Origin: Acidobacteriota bacterium | GTDB lineage: Bacteria > Acidobacteriota > JAAYUB01 | Reading direction: 5' to 3' | Length of the DNA: 50,846 bases | Assembly: GCA_018001935.1 (NCBI GenBank) | Contig: JAGNHB010000042.1 | Location: 1 to 50,846 of the forward strand | Shown: positions 16,326-23,735 of the stretch, piece after piece | Position numbering within the stretch: the first letter of the stretch is position 1 | How the letters are laid out: each line of letters opens with the position of its first letter | Notes under the pieces: generated by a model | Seen by the model: only the letters and a program-made list of their open reading frames with translations | Database searches by the model: none | What the model was told of the DNA's origin: nothing | Translations under genes and position numbers: made by a program

Positions 16326-17669
16326 TCAGCGGGCGCGGAGGAAGGCGCCCAGGGCGCGGCAGAAGGCGTCGCCGAACTGGTGCCGGAAGGCGTCGCGGTT
16401 GACAGGGCCGTCGTCGCGGAACTCCTCCTTCCGGAAGAAGGGGATCTCCAGCGAATTCAGCCGGAAGGTGTCGCGGTCGATGTCCACCCGGAGGCGGAGG
16501 TTCGCCCGCACCTCCTCCGCCGGTTCGCCGTTGAAGACCACGTAGACCGTCACGCTCTTCGAGCGGGCGATCTCGAGGGGGTCGTAGGGGCGCCCCTCGG
16601 GCACGTACTCCCGGAGCACCTCCCGGACGGCCTCGGGCGCGTTGCGGACCATGAACCACGTCCGGATCTCCGGCAGCTCGTTGGAGACGGCGCTGATGAC
16701 GTTCCGAACGAAGAGCGCGATGTAGAAGTACTCGGGGATCATCTCCCCGGGGTCCTTGAGGAAGAGGCGGAGGTGCGAAAAGTCGAAGACGTACGCCAGG
16801 GCGCAGTTGTAGAAGGAGCTGTCGTCCCGCTTCAGGAAGAGGATGTCGTTCTCCGCGTACTTCACGCAGAAGAGGTCTGCCTTCCCCAGCTCCTCGCCCA
16901 TGTAGATCAGCTCGGTCTTGAGCATGTGCTCGGGCTCGCCGGGCTCCGGCGTGATCTCCGAGTAGCCCCCCGTGGGGTAGCGGCTCGCGGAGTGCCGGCG
17001 GAAGAAGCTGCCCAGGACCGTGCGCAGGCGGAAGTTCTCGCGGTCCACCCGGTCGCGGAGCCAGCGGAACCGCTGGAGGGCCAGGAGCAGTTCCCGCGCG
17101 GTGTCGGGGAGTTCGAGCACCCGGATGCGGGCGCGCTCCCGGAGCCGCGCCAGGAAGCGCCGGTCGTAGACCAAAGATTCCAGGACATTCAGGTAGTCGG
17201 CCATGGCGGCCACCTCGCCGGGCCCCGGCGCCTGCGCCGCGGCGGCGCGCAGCACGGACGCGTCCAGGAAGAAGGACGCCTCCTTGGCGTCCAGGATGTT
17301 CACCGGGGCCGACAGCCCTTCGAAGAGGAGCGGGACCAGGACCTCCGGCGACCGGTCCCTCGGGGCGGCGCCGCCCTCTTCCCCCTCCCGGTCGTGGCCG
17401 AGTTCCCCCGCCGCCACCTCCACCGCCCGGACGGAGCGCCCCAACAGCGTCACTTCTTCCGGGCCCAGGGCCGCCTCGGCCCGGGCCGGGTCGTAGGACA
17501 ACGTCACCCCGGACAGCGCCAGGCGGAAGAAGTGGAACAGGTGGAAGGGCACGAAGACCAGGGTCTCCCGCAGGTAGGCCGCGTAGCCCGTGAGCGAGAC
17601 CTCGATCTCCTGCTCCACCGGCGTGGCGAGCCGGATCGCGAAGTCGAAGAAGGGCCCGGGGACGGCCAT
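16326..17669 (-). CDS. Uncharacterised partner of the MoxR ATPase (447 aa)
   Basis: I do not recognise this family. No signal peptide or membrane helix is evident. The C-terminal part alternates strands and helices: LAYVFDFS (residues 291-298), a helix YFYIALFVRNVISAVSNEL, then EIRTWFMV and VTVYVVFNGEP. This order recalls a vWA fold in which Asp296-x-Ser298 keeps the start of the MIDAS motif DxSxS but the later metal ligands are lost; that is an inference. The gene starts 4 bp after moxR, so both are coupled, and in most genomes the gene after a MoxR-type ATPase encodes its vWA partner. It is the last gene of the FtsH/MoxR cluster. Confidence 0.8.
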   Translation of the reverse strand: MAVPGPFFDFAIRLATPVEQEIEVSLTGYAAYLRETLVFVPFHLFHFFRLALSGVTLSYDPARAEAALGPEEVTLLGRSVRAVEVAAGELGHDREGEEGGAAPRDRSPEVLVPLLFEGLSAPVNILDAKEASFFLDASVLRAAAAQAPGPGEVAAMADYLNVLESLVYDRRFLARLRERARIRVLELPDTARELLLALQRFRWLRDRVDRENFRLRTVLGSFFRRHSASRYPTGGYSEITPEPGEPEHMLKTELIYMGEELGKADLFCVKYAENDILFLKRDDSSFYNCALAYVFDFSHLRLFLKDPGEMIPEYFYIALFVRNVISAVSNELPEIRTWFMVRNAPEAVREVLREYVPEGRPYDPLEIARSKSVTVYVVFNGEPAEEVRANLRLRVDIDRDTFRLNSLEIPFFRKEEFRDDGPVNRDAFRHQFGDAFCRALGAFLRAR

Positions 17670-17673
17670 GGCC

Positions 17674-18639
17674 TCAGTTCCTCACCAGGATATCGTCCAC
17701 GGCGGTCCGCAGGCGGTCGAAGTCTTCGTCCTCCTCGCCGATGTACTTGAGCACCGCCAGGTTCTCCGTTCCCAGCGTCCCGTCGCCGAAGAGGAAGGCG
17801 TGCGCCCGCAGGAGCTTGTAGATCTTGATGACCTTCCGGTCGCTGATGAAGACGTTCAGGTCGTTCTTGAAGACCGCCAGGGTCTTGATGACCAGGTCCA
17901 GGATCCGCGACGGCGCGAAGGCGGCCATGTCCGCTGTCGCGTTGGTCCAGCAGGACTTCAGGTAGGCCCGGACCGCCAGGAAGTCCTCGAAATGGAGGAA
18001 GTCGACGGGTTTCACCGTGCTCCCCTCGTTGGCCAGCCCGCGCCGGATGAGCTCCAGGAAGCGCTGCTCCTGGACCGGCTCAGTCTTGATCTTCAGGGTG
18101 AACCGGTCCTTGAGCGCCTTGAGTTCCTCCTCCACCGACACCGAGTTGGTGGCCGCGAAGAGGAGTTCCAGGGGCACCGGCCGCGGCCGCCCGCCCTGGT
18201 AGAACTTCTTCTCGTTGATGATGGTCAGGAGGACGTTCAAGATGGCGCTGTTGGCCTTGAACACCTCGTCCAGGAAGACCACCCGGGCCTCGGGGAGCTT
18301 CCCCTCGGTGTTGCGGATGAACTCCCCCTCGTTCTTGAGCCTCAGGATGTCCACCGGGCCGATGATCTCCGAGGGCTCGGTGAAGCGCGTGAGCATGTAC
18401 TCGAAGAAGTCCCCTTCCCGCTCGTAAAGCCCCAGGAGCCGGACGAACTTCACCACCATGTCCGACTTGGCCGTGCCGGGCTCGCCCACGAAGAGGAGGG
18501 GTTCGCCGGCCACCGCGGCCAGGACCATCATGTCCACCTCCTCGTCCTTCCCCACGAACCACTTTTTCAGGGTCCCGGCGAACTCCAGGATGTCGCCCCG
18601 CTTCGCCAGCACCGTGTCGATGTTCCACTGTTCCGCCAT
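17674..18639 (-). CDS. MoxR-type AAA+ ATPase
   Basis: A 321-aa cytoplasmic AAA+ ATPase of the MoxR/RavA clade, which usually acts as a chaperone-like remodeller with a vWA-type partner. Walker A is GEPGTAKS (residues 52-59), Walker B VVFLDEVF (about 120-127), sensor 1 is in LLFAATN. The region FTEPSEIIGPVDI is typical of the clade. The open frame starts at 18669, but the ATG at 18639 has GGAGG five bases before it. It is followed after 4 bp by the 447-aa protein. The upstream 514 bp are a nested palindrome that separates it from the FtsH-like part of the cluster. Confidence 0.93.
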   Translation of the reverse strand: MAEQWNIDTVLAKRGDILEFAGTLKKWFVGKDEEVDMMVLAAVAGEPLLFVGEPGTAKSDMVVKFVRLLGLYEREGDFFEYMLTRFTEPSEIIGPVDILRLKNEGEFIRNTEGKLPEARVVFLDEVFKANSAILNVLLTIINEKKFYQGGRPRPVPLELLFAATNSVSVEEELKALKDRFTLKIKTEPVQEQRFLELIRRGLANEGSTVKPVDFLHFEDFLAVRAYLKSCWTNATADMAAFAPSRILDLVIKTLAVFKNDLNVFISDRKVIKIYKLLRAHAFLFGDGTLGTENLAVLKYIGEEDEDFDRLRTAVDDILVRN

Positions 18640-18690
18640 CCCGACCTCCAAAAGGACATTTTCAACCACGAAAACACGAAGGAGTTTTTT

Positions 18691-19148
18691 TCAACCACGA
18701 AATACACGAAATACACGGACGGAATTCATAACCACGAACCACACCAACCACACGAACGGGATTCAGGAGTCCAGACGTGATGTCCAAAAGGCCACGATTC
18801 AAGAAGTCCTGATGGTGATCTCACAGGGGCACAGAGGCGCGGAGAAGAGTCATAAGGCTTTTTGATTCTGTTACATACAATACACATTTCTCCGTGCCTC
18901 CGTGCCTTTGCGAGAGAAAAAGGCATTTTGAAGAGAAGTCAGTCTTGTTTTTTCGATCGTCGTTCCTCCGCAAGTTCTCCGCCCTCTTCGATCCGTGTGA
19001 ACCCGTGTTCATCCCTGGTGGATACCTGATTTCGACAACCCGTGTGTCCGCGTTGTTCGTGTGGTTCGTGTGGTTCGTGGTTCCATTCATCCGCTCAACC
19101 CCGATTTCCCGGGAAAAGCCTGTCCGTGTATTTCGTGTATTCCGTGGT
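18691..19148. repeat. 458-bp nested palindrome between moxR and the FtsH part of the cluster
   Basis: Three inverted pairs lie inside each other in correct order: 18691-18720 with 19119-19148 (CACGAAATACACGAA type), 18730-18756 with 19055-19081 (CCACGAACCACACC type), and 18819-18846 with 18888-18916 (CACAGAGGC / GCCTCCGTG type). The outer arm ends 5 bp before the stop of the 81-aa gene. No gene is recognisable in 18640-19153. Confidence 0.8.
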
Positions 19149-19153
19149 CCCTC

Positions 19154-19399
19154 TCATGTTTCGATCTTTGTTTTCCCGCCCGGGGCTGCCGTCGGCGGTT
19201 CCTCGCGCCGGGACTCCGGCGCGGCGCCGGGGTCGGCGTCCACCTGCACGTCCGCGTCGGGGCCGGCCAGCTCGCGGACCAGCCGGTCGTGGGCGCGGTT
19301 GTGGCGCCGGAGGTCGATCACCTTCTGGTCCATGTCCACGAGGATCTCGTGCCGACCGGTCTTCTTGTCGTACACCACCGTGATCTTAGCCCTGGCCAT
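19154..19399 (-). CDS. Small 81-aa protein coupled to the FtsH-like peptidase
   Basis: The ATG lies inside the last codons of the FtsH-like gene (14-bp overlap, other frame), so translation is coupled. The N-terminal half is structured-looking: two short strands (KITVVYDKKT, HEILVDM) and a helix (KVIDLRRHNRAHDRLVRELAG). The C-terminal half is Pro/Ala/Glu-rich and probably disordered. No family is recognised. Small peptides of this sort accompany FtsH in the proposed FtsH ternary systems, where they may be adaptors or substrates; this is inference from position. Confidence 0.7.
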   Translation of the reverse strand: MARAKITVVYDKKTGRHEILVDMDQKVIDLRRHNRAHDRLVRELAGPDADVQVDADPGAAPESRREEPPTAAPGGKTKIET

Positions 19400-21455
19400 G
19401 CAGCACCTCCCGGATGTCGTCCGCCCCGAGGGTCTTCCGCTCCAGGAGCATCTCCCGGAGCCTCAGGATCGTCTCGCGCCCCGCCGTCACCAGTTCCTCG
19501 GCCCGACGGGAGGCCGACTGGATCATCCCGTTCACCGTCTCGTCCACCTTGACCTTCCAGGCCTCGGACAGCTCCGCCTTGCCCTCGAAGCTCATGGGCC
19601 CCAGGTCGCTGAACCCGTAGACCTCCACCATGGCCCGGGCCACCTGGGTCGCCCGCTGAATGTCCGCCGCGGCCCCCATGGAGAGGTCCCCCAGCAGCAC
19701 CCGCTCCGCCGCGCGCCCGCCCAGGAGGGTGACCAGGTAGTTGTCCATGTCCTCCCGGTTGAACTGGTAACGGTTCTCCTTCAGCGCCGACTCCGTGATT
19801 CCCAGGGAGTCCTCCGTCTCGGCCAGGATGGACACCTTCCGCACCTCGCGGTCCGGTATGAGCCGCGCGATCGCCAGGGCGTGGCCCGCCTCGTGCACCG
19901 CCACCACCCGCTCCTCGGCCGGCGACAGGGCGATGCGCCGGGTGGAGAGGCCCAGGGCGCGGTCCGCCGTCTCCCGGTCGGACGGCCGGCCGGTCTTCAC
20001 CTGTTCCCGCTTGAGGAAGCGGGCCACGGCGCAGAGGTGGTCGCCCGAGAACCGCGTGCCCCGTTCCCGGTCGATCCAGTCGCCGGTCTTCTCCACGAGG
20101 TAGTCCTTCAGCGCCGGCGGGAGCCCCATCTCGTACTTCCGGTCGTAGATGGCGAGGATCTCGCGCCGGGCGGCCTCGTCGGGGTAGTCGATGCAGACCT
20201 TCAGCTCCACCCGTCCGGGCCGAAGGAGGGCCGGGTCGATGGACTCGAGGAAGTTGGTGGTCCCCACGAAGATGACCAGGTTGTCGGACCGGAAGCCGTC
20301 CAGTTCGGTCAGGAGCTGGTTCACGATGGAATGCTCCACCCCCGCCCCGCCCTGGTACATCCCCCGGGTGGGCGCCACGGCGTCCAGCTCGTCGAAGACC
20401 ACCACCGCCGGGGCGTTCTTGCGGGCCTGGAAGAAGATCTTGCGGATGCGCTCCTCGCTCTCGCCGAACCACCGGGACTTGATCTCGGGCCCGCTGATCA
20501 CCTGGATGGAGGCGTGGATCTCGCTTGCCAGCGCCTTGGCGAAGAGGGTCTTGCCGGTGCCGGGCGGGCCGTGGAAGATGATCCCCCGCGGGATGAGCTG
20601 CTCCATCTGGCGGATCCGGGCGGGGTCCTCGATCCCCTCCAGCGTCTCCAGGACGGAGAGGATGTTCTCCTTCAGCTGGGTCTTGACGGCCGCGTAGCCG
20701 CCGATGTCCCGGTCCAGGCGGATGTCGGGGATCTCGAAGCCCTCGGTGACCGTGAAGTGCCGGACCTGGTCGATCACGGCCTCCCGGGGCCCGGACGCCG
20801 CCAGGATCCGCGCCTTGTTCCGCCGGACGGCCTCCATGATCTTCCGGAACTTCACGGCGTTGAGGCCCGAGGTGTACTTGAAGAGCGTCAGGGGCGTGAC
20901 GCCCGCCGCCTCCAGGAAGCCCTTCTCGTCCTCGGCCAGGAGGTCGCTGCGGAGGTTGTCCCGGGTGATGCCGGAGAACCGGACCCGGGAGGGGAAGTAG
21001 TCCTGCAGGCTCTTGTGGCAGGTGAAGCCGGGGTCGAAAAAGCCCACCACCACCGTGTCCGGGTAGGAGGAGAGGACCTGGAGGAAGAGCTTGGTGACCC
21101 CCGTCAGGCCCGAGTCCGCCGCGGTCATGAGGTCCAGGTGCGGCAGGAGGAAGATCTTGTCGGCGGACTGGGCCACCTGGGTCTCGAACTCCTTGAGCAT
21201 GGCGGCGTAGGTGGGGTCCTCGGCGTTGAGCTTCGCCCCCACCAGCCGGGCGGTCGTGCGGCGGCCGGGCGAGCGGTCCCGCACGGAGCGGGCGATGGCC
21301 TCGCAGACGGGGGAGAGGAGGTCCTTCTCCACCTCCACCAGGGTGGAGAGGCCCCAGAGCGCCCGGTCCGCGACAGTGACGATCTCGTCGCGGTAGACCC
21401 GGGCCACGATGGCGTTGACGTCCGGCGCTTCCGGTTCCAGGTACGGCTCGTTCAT
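19386..21455 (-). CDS. Soluble FtsH-like AAA ATPase / M41 zinc peptidase
   Basis: A 689-aa ATP-dependent protease. Residues about 20-230 look like a degenerate first AAA module (KIFLLPHLDLM as a Walker-B-like strand, VVVGFFDP) without Walker A. Residues about 240-480 are a full AAA domain: Walker A GPPGTGKT (296-303), Walker B VVVFDELD (351-358) and second region of homology with DPALLRPGR. Residues about 500-689 are an M41 peptidase with HEAGH (521-525) and the third zinc ligand Asp598 in AADIQRATQVARAMV. Unlike housekeeping FtsH there is no membrane helix, so it should be cytosolic. It overlaps the preceding gene (ATGA) and the following one, the core of the cluster. Confidence 0.93.
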   Translation of the reverse strand: MNEPYLEPEAPDVNAIVARVYRDEIVTVADRALWGLSTLVEVEKDLLSPVCEAIARSVRDRSPGRRTTARLVGAKLNAEDPTYAAMLKEFETQVAQSADKIFLLPHLDLMTAADSGLTGVTKLFLQVLSSYPDTVVVGFFDPGFTCHKSLQDYFPSRVRFSGITRDNLRSDLLAEDEKGFLEAAGVTPLTLFKYTSGLNAVKFRKIMEAVRRNKARILAASGPREAVIDQVRHFTVTEGFEIPDIRLDRDIGGYAAVKTQLKENILSVLETLEGIEDPARIRQMEQLIPRGIIFHGPPGTGKTLFAKALASEIHASIQVISGPEIKSRWFGESEERIRKIFFQARKNAPAVVVFDELDAVAPTRGMYQGGAGVEHSIVNQLLTELDGFRSDNLVIFVGTTNFLESIDPALLRPGRVELKVCIDYPDEAARREILAIYDRKYEMGLPPALKDYLVEKTGDWIDRERGTRFSGDHLCAVARFLKREQVKTGRPSDRETADRALGLSTRRIALSPAEERVVAVHEAGHALAIARLIPDREVRKVSILAETEDSLGITESALKENRYQFNREDMDNYLVTLLGGRAAERVLLGDLSMGAAADIQRATQVARAMVEVYGFSDLGPMSFEGKAELSEAWKVKVDETVNGMIQSASRRAEELVTAGRETILRLREMLLERKTLGADDIREVLHGQG

Positions 21456-21955
21456 GGCGCCGCCTCCAGCTCGATGCTCACCACCAGCTCGCCGTCGGTC
21501 TCGGACCGGGTCACCCGGGCGGCGGGGTCGAGGGCCCGGGCCTTCTCCACCACGGCGTCGGCCACGGTGGCGGGGACGTACTTCCGGAGGAACTCCCCCC
21601 GGACCTTCTCGATCCGGCCCTCCAGTTCATCGGTAAACTCGCGTCGGATCCGGCCGGCGATCCGCCGGCGCGCGGCGTCGAGGTCCTCTTCCGGCTCCGT
21701 CTCGCCGGTGCGCGGGGCTTCCCGCTCCAACGCCACCGTGACGGTGCCTGCGGCGGGGTCGCAGACCTCGCTCCCGCCGGTGGACCGGCGGGCGACCTTG
21801 TCCCCCTCGGGCACCCACCCGTCGCCCAGGAGGTGCTTCCGCAGGATCTCGCCCAGGCGCTCCCGCGGCAGGAGGCCCGGCAGCCGCAGGTCGAGGGTCT
21901 CCTCCCCCGCCAGCGTCAGCTCGATGTTCAGTTTCACACGTCTCCGAAGGCTCAC
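21452..21955 (-). CDS. Uncharacterised 167-aa protein before the FtsH-like gene
   Basis: Family not recognised. The start is GTG at 21955, set by a strong ribosome site (GGGAAGGAGG, six bases before). A longer frame to 22084 would add an Asp/Thr-rich leader translated from simple hexamer repeats and is rejected. The protein has a basic N-terminus with a strand pair (VKLNIELTL, ETLDLRL), a middle with another strand (GTVTVALERE), a long helix (about residues 92-140) and a final strand (GELVVSIELE). No membrane segment. Its stop overlaps the start of the FtsH-like gene (ATGA), so the two products are probably made together. Confidence 0.75.
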   Translation of the reverse strand: MSLRRRVKLNIELTLAGEETLDLRLPGLLPRERLGEILRKHLLGDGWVPEGDKVARRSTGGSEVCDPAAGTVTVALEREAPRTGETEPEEDLDAARRRIAGRIRREFTDELEGRIEKVRGEFLRKYVPATVADAVVEKARALDPAARVTRSETDGELVVSIELEAAP

Positions 21956-21984
21956 GTTTTTCCTCCTTCCCAACTCATTCCCCA

Positions 21985-22079
21985 CTCCCCTCCCATCGGG
22001 GTCGGTATCGGTATCGGTATCAGTATCGCAATCGGTATCGCAGTCGCCATCGCCGTCGCAATCGGTATCGGTCGCTCTC
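21985..22079. repeat. GGTATC-type hexamer array upstream of the 167-aa gene
   Basis: About 15 six-base units close to GGTATC / GGTATCGCAATC, with the units drifting. Same hexamer as the arrays at 22602-22705, 36950-37038 and 44234-44367, but here without the second half of the composite repeat. Confidence 0.8.
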
Positions 22080-22129
22080 GGCATCCCTATCGCCCCCGAC
22101 TACGAAACCCGATCTCTCCCCGCCCTGAA

Positions 22130-22425
22130 ATTCAACCACGAACCACACCAACCACACGAACCAAGAAGTCAGGAGGCAGGAGACCGGCGATGGCAATTGG
22201 CCTGTTCACGGCAGTCGGAGGCGCCTCTTCTCCGTGCCTCCGTGCCTTGGTGAGAGAAATTCCGGAAGGGTCTCTCACGGAGACACCGAGGCACGGAGGG
22301 CGCGCCGGGGAGGTTCCCGCACCCCTCCGGGGTGCAGAGCGTCAGAGGCGTCCCTGACCGGTGGGAGCACCGCCTCCGGCGGAGCACCCACCGGCTAATA
22401 TCTTCTATCCCTTCGGGATAGGCGC
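22130..22425. repeat. Cluster of three repeat types in the 21956-22770 spacer
   Basis: A CCACGAACCACACC-type arm (22136-22164) precedes a CCGTGCCTC-type hairpin (arms 22228-22257 and 22271-22298, core AATTCCGGAA). Then come a hairpin CCGGTGGG..CCCACCGG (22358-22394 region) and CTATCCC-TTC-GGGATAG near 22407-22423, a unit related to the 12729-12753 one. Bases 22426-22601 show nothing recognisable. Confidence 0.7.
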
Positions 22426-22601
22426 AATACCGGTTCGACATGGTCACGGTTTCACCTCGCTCACCGGTTTTCCACTCCTCCTCGATCACCGCTTGTCCGC
22501 TCCTCCTCGCCATGGGAATCGCCGGCGTCGCGATCCCGGTGGCGGCTGTATCCGATTCCACCCATGACGGGAAGCCCTCCGAACCCGTCTGAACTCTCTA
22601 G

Positions 22602-22773
22602 ACTGCGATTGCGATCGCCATTGCGATCGCCATTGCGATTGCGACTGCGATTGCGATACCGATTCCGATACCGATTCCGATACCGATTCCGATACCGACC
22701 CCGATGTGAATCCCTCCGGACCTACAGCCTACAGCCTACAGCCTATAGCCTACAGCCTATAGCCTACAGCCTA
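22602..22773. repeat. Composite repeat: hexamer array, CCCTCCGGACC linker, CCTACAG array (copy 1)
   Basis: Hexamers (GATTGC, GATCGC, GATTCC, GATACC) occupy 22602-22705. The linker CCCTCCGGACC is at 22712-22722. A seven-base array (CTACAGC, CTATAGC) fills 22723-22773 and runs into the TAG stop codon of the minus-strand gene that begins at 23733. In the sense of that gene the order is stop, 7-mer array, linker, hexamer array. Confidence 0.85.
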
Positions 22774-23733
22774 ATGCGTCGGCTTGAAAAACGCCCGCAC
22801 CTCCCCCACCCGCAGGGCGAAGAGCAGCTCCGCCAGGTCGTCCAGCGTGCCGCGCCCCGCCACGGCGTTTCGCACCTCCAGACGGCGGCAGGTGCCGCCC
22901 TCGTCCCACAGCAGGTGCAGGGACGTCACGTCGAACACCCGCCGCAGGATCGCCGGCGGCAGTTCGGGGGAGAGGACCCGCCCCGTCCGGACGTAGACCA
23001 CGTCCTCGAAGACGCTGTGGTAACGGCCCTGCGCCAGCGACCAGAGCGCCTCCCCCCGCGGCCCCGTGAAGCCTTCCCGGGCGAAGAGGAGGATTCGCCG
23101 GCCCTCCGGCGTCGAGACGAAGAGGAACGAGAGCCCGAGGGGCTCCAGCGACGCCCGCTCGGGGCCGGCGTCCAGGCGGTCGAGCCCCAGGAGCCGGCAG
23201 AGGTCCTCGTAGTCCGCCGGGTCGAAAACCAGGAGGGACGGCGGGGACGTCCGCCCCGGCACGAGCCGCAGGGGCACCCCGTAGGTCCGCTCCGCCCCGC
23301 GGGTCGCCACCGTGACCGGGGGGAGCCGCGGGACCACGGACTCCAGCAGGTTCCGCGCCTGCCGGCGGTCCAGCCGGGTCACGGAGCCGTCCCGGCGCAG
23401 CAGCCGGTCCGACTCCATCGCCGCCAGCGCCTGCCACCCCCAGGGGACGAAGGCCCCGCCCTCGTCGCCATAGAACGTCTCGACCCCCGCGTCCAGGAGC
23501 TTCAGCACCGTGTAGGCCCCCACGGGACGGGCGAGGACCAGGGGGTCGGGCCCCTCGAACAGTTCGGCCACCGCGGGGGGCCACAGGCACAGGGTGCGCA
23601 CGGCTGCCTCCAGCCCGTCCGCCCCGGGCGCCGCCAGCACGGTGCAGGGCTGCCGGAGCCGGTGGAAGGAGTTCTCCCTCACCAGCCGCACGGCCGGTTC
23701 GAAACGCCCGGGGTCGAATCCGTTCAACGCCAT
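22771..23733 (-). CDS. Uncharacterised 320-aa protein of the FtsH/MoxR cluster
   Basis: Family not recognised. ATG at 23733 has GAGGGTG five bases before it; a GTG at 23739 would overlap the previous stop (GTGA) and is an alternative. The protein looks globular and cytoplasmic: alternating strands and helices, no signal peptide, no known catalytic motif. Segments such as PCTVLAAPGADG, LARPVGAYTVLKLLDAG, LLVFDPADYEDLCRLL and SFLFVSTPEGRRILLFAREG look like an alpha/beta fold. The gene follows the 709-aa gene by 2 bp, so they are co-translated. Its stop codon lies inside a repeat array. Confidence 0.75.
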   Translation of the reverse strand: MALNGFDPGRFEPAVRLVRENSFHRLRQPCTVLAAPGADGLEAAVRTLCLWPPAVAELFEGPDPLVLARPVGAYTVLKLLDAGVETFYGDEGGAFVPWGWQALAAMESDRLLRRDGSVTRLDRRQARNLLESVVPRLPPVTVATRGAERTYGVPLRLVPGRTSPPSLLVFDPADYEDLCRLLGLDRLDAGPERASLEPLGLSFLFVSTPEGRRILLFAREGFTGPRGEALWSLAQGRYHSVFEDVVYVRTGRVLSPELPPAILRRVFDVTSLHLLWDEGGTCRRLEVRNAVAGRGTLDDLAELLFALRVGEVRAFFKPTH

Positions 23734-23735
23734 CG

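Noticed and set aside
21956..22084. An Asp/Thr-rich leader of 43 residues before the 167-aa protein
   Set aside because: It is a translation of the GGTATC-type hexamer array. The strong ribosome site at 21962-21971 decides for the GTG at 21955.
18894..22253. A 1119-codon plus-strand open frame opposite the FtsH-like gene
   Set aside because: It runs against a gene with full AAA and M41 motifs, its translation has no domain and is rich in Arg/Gly/His/Val typical of the complement of GC-rich coding DNA, and it spans repeats.
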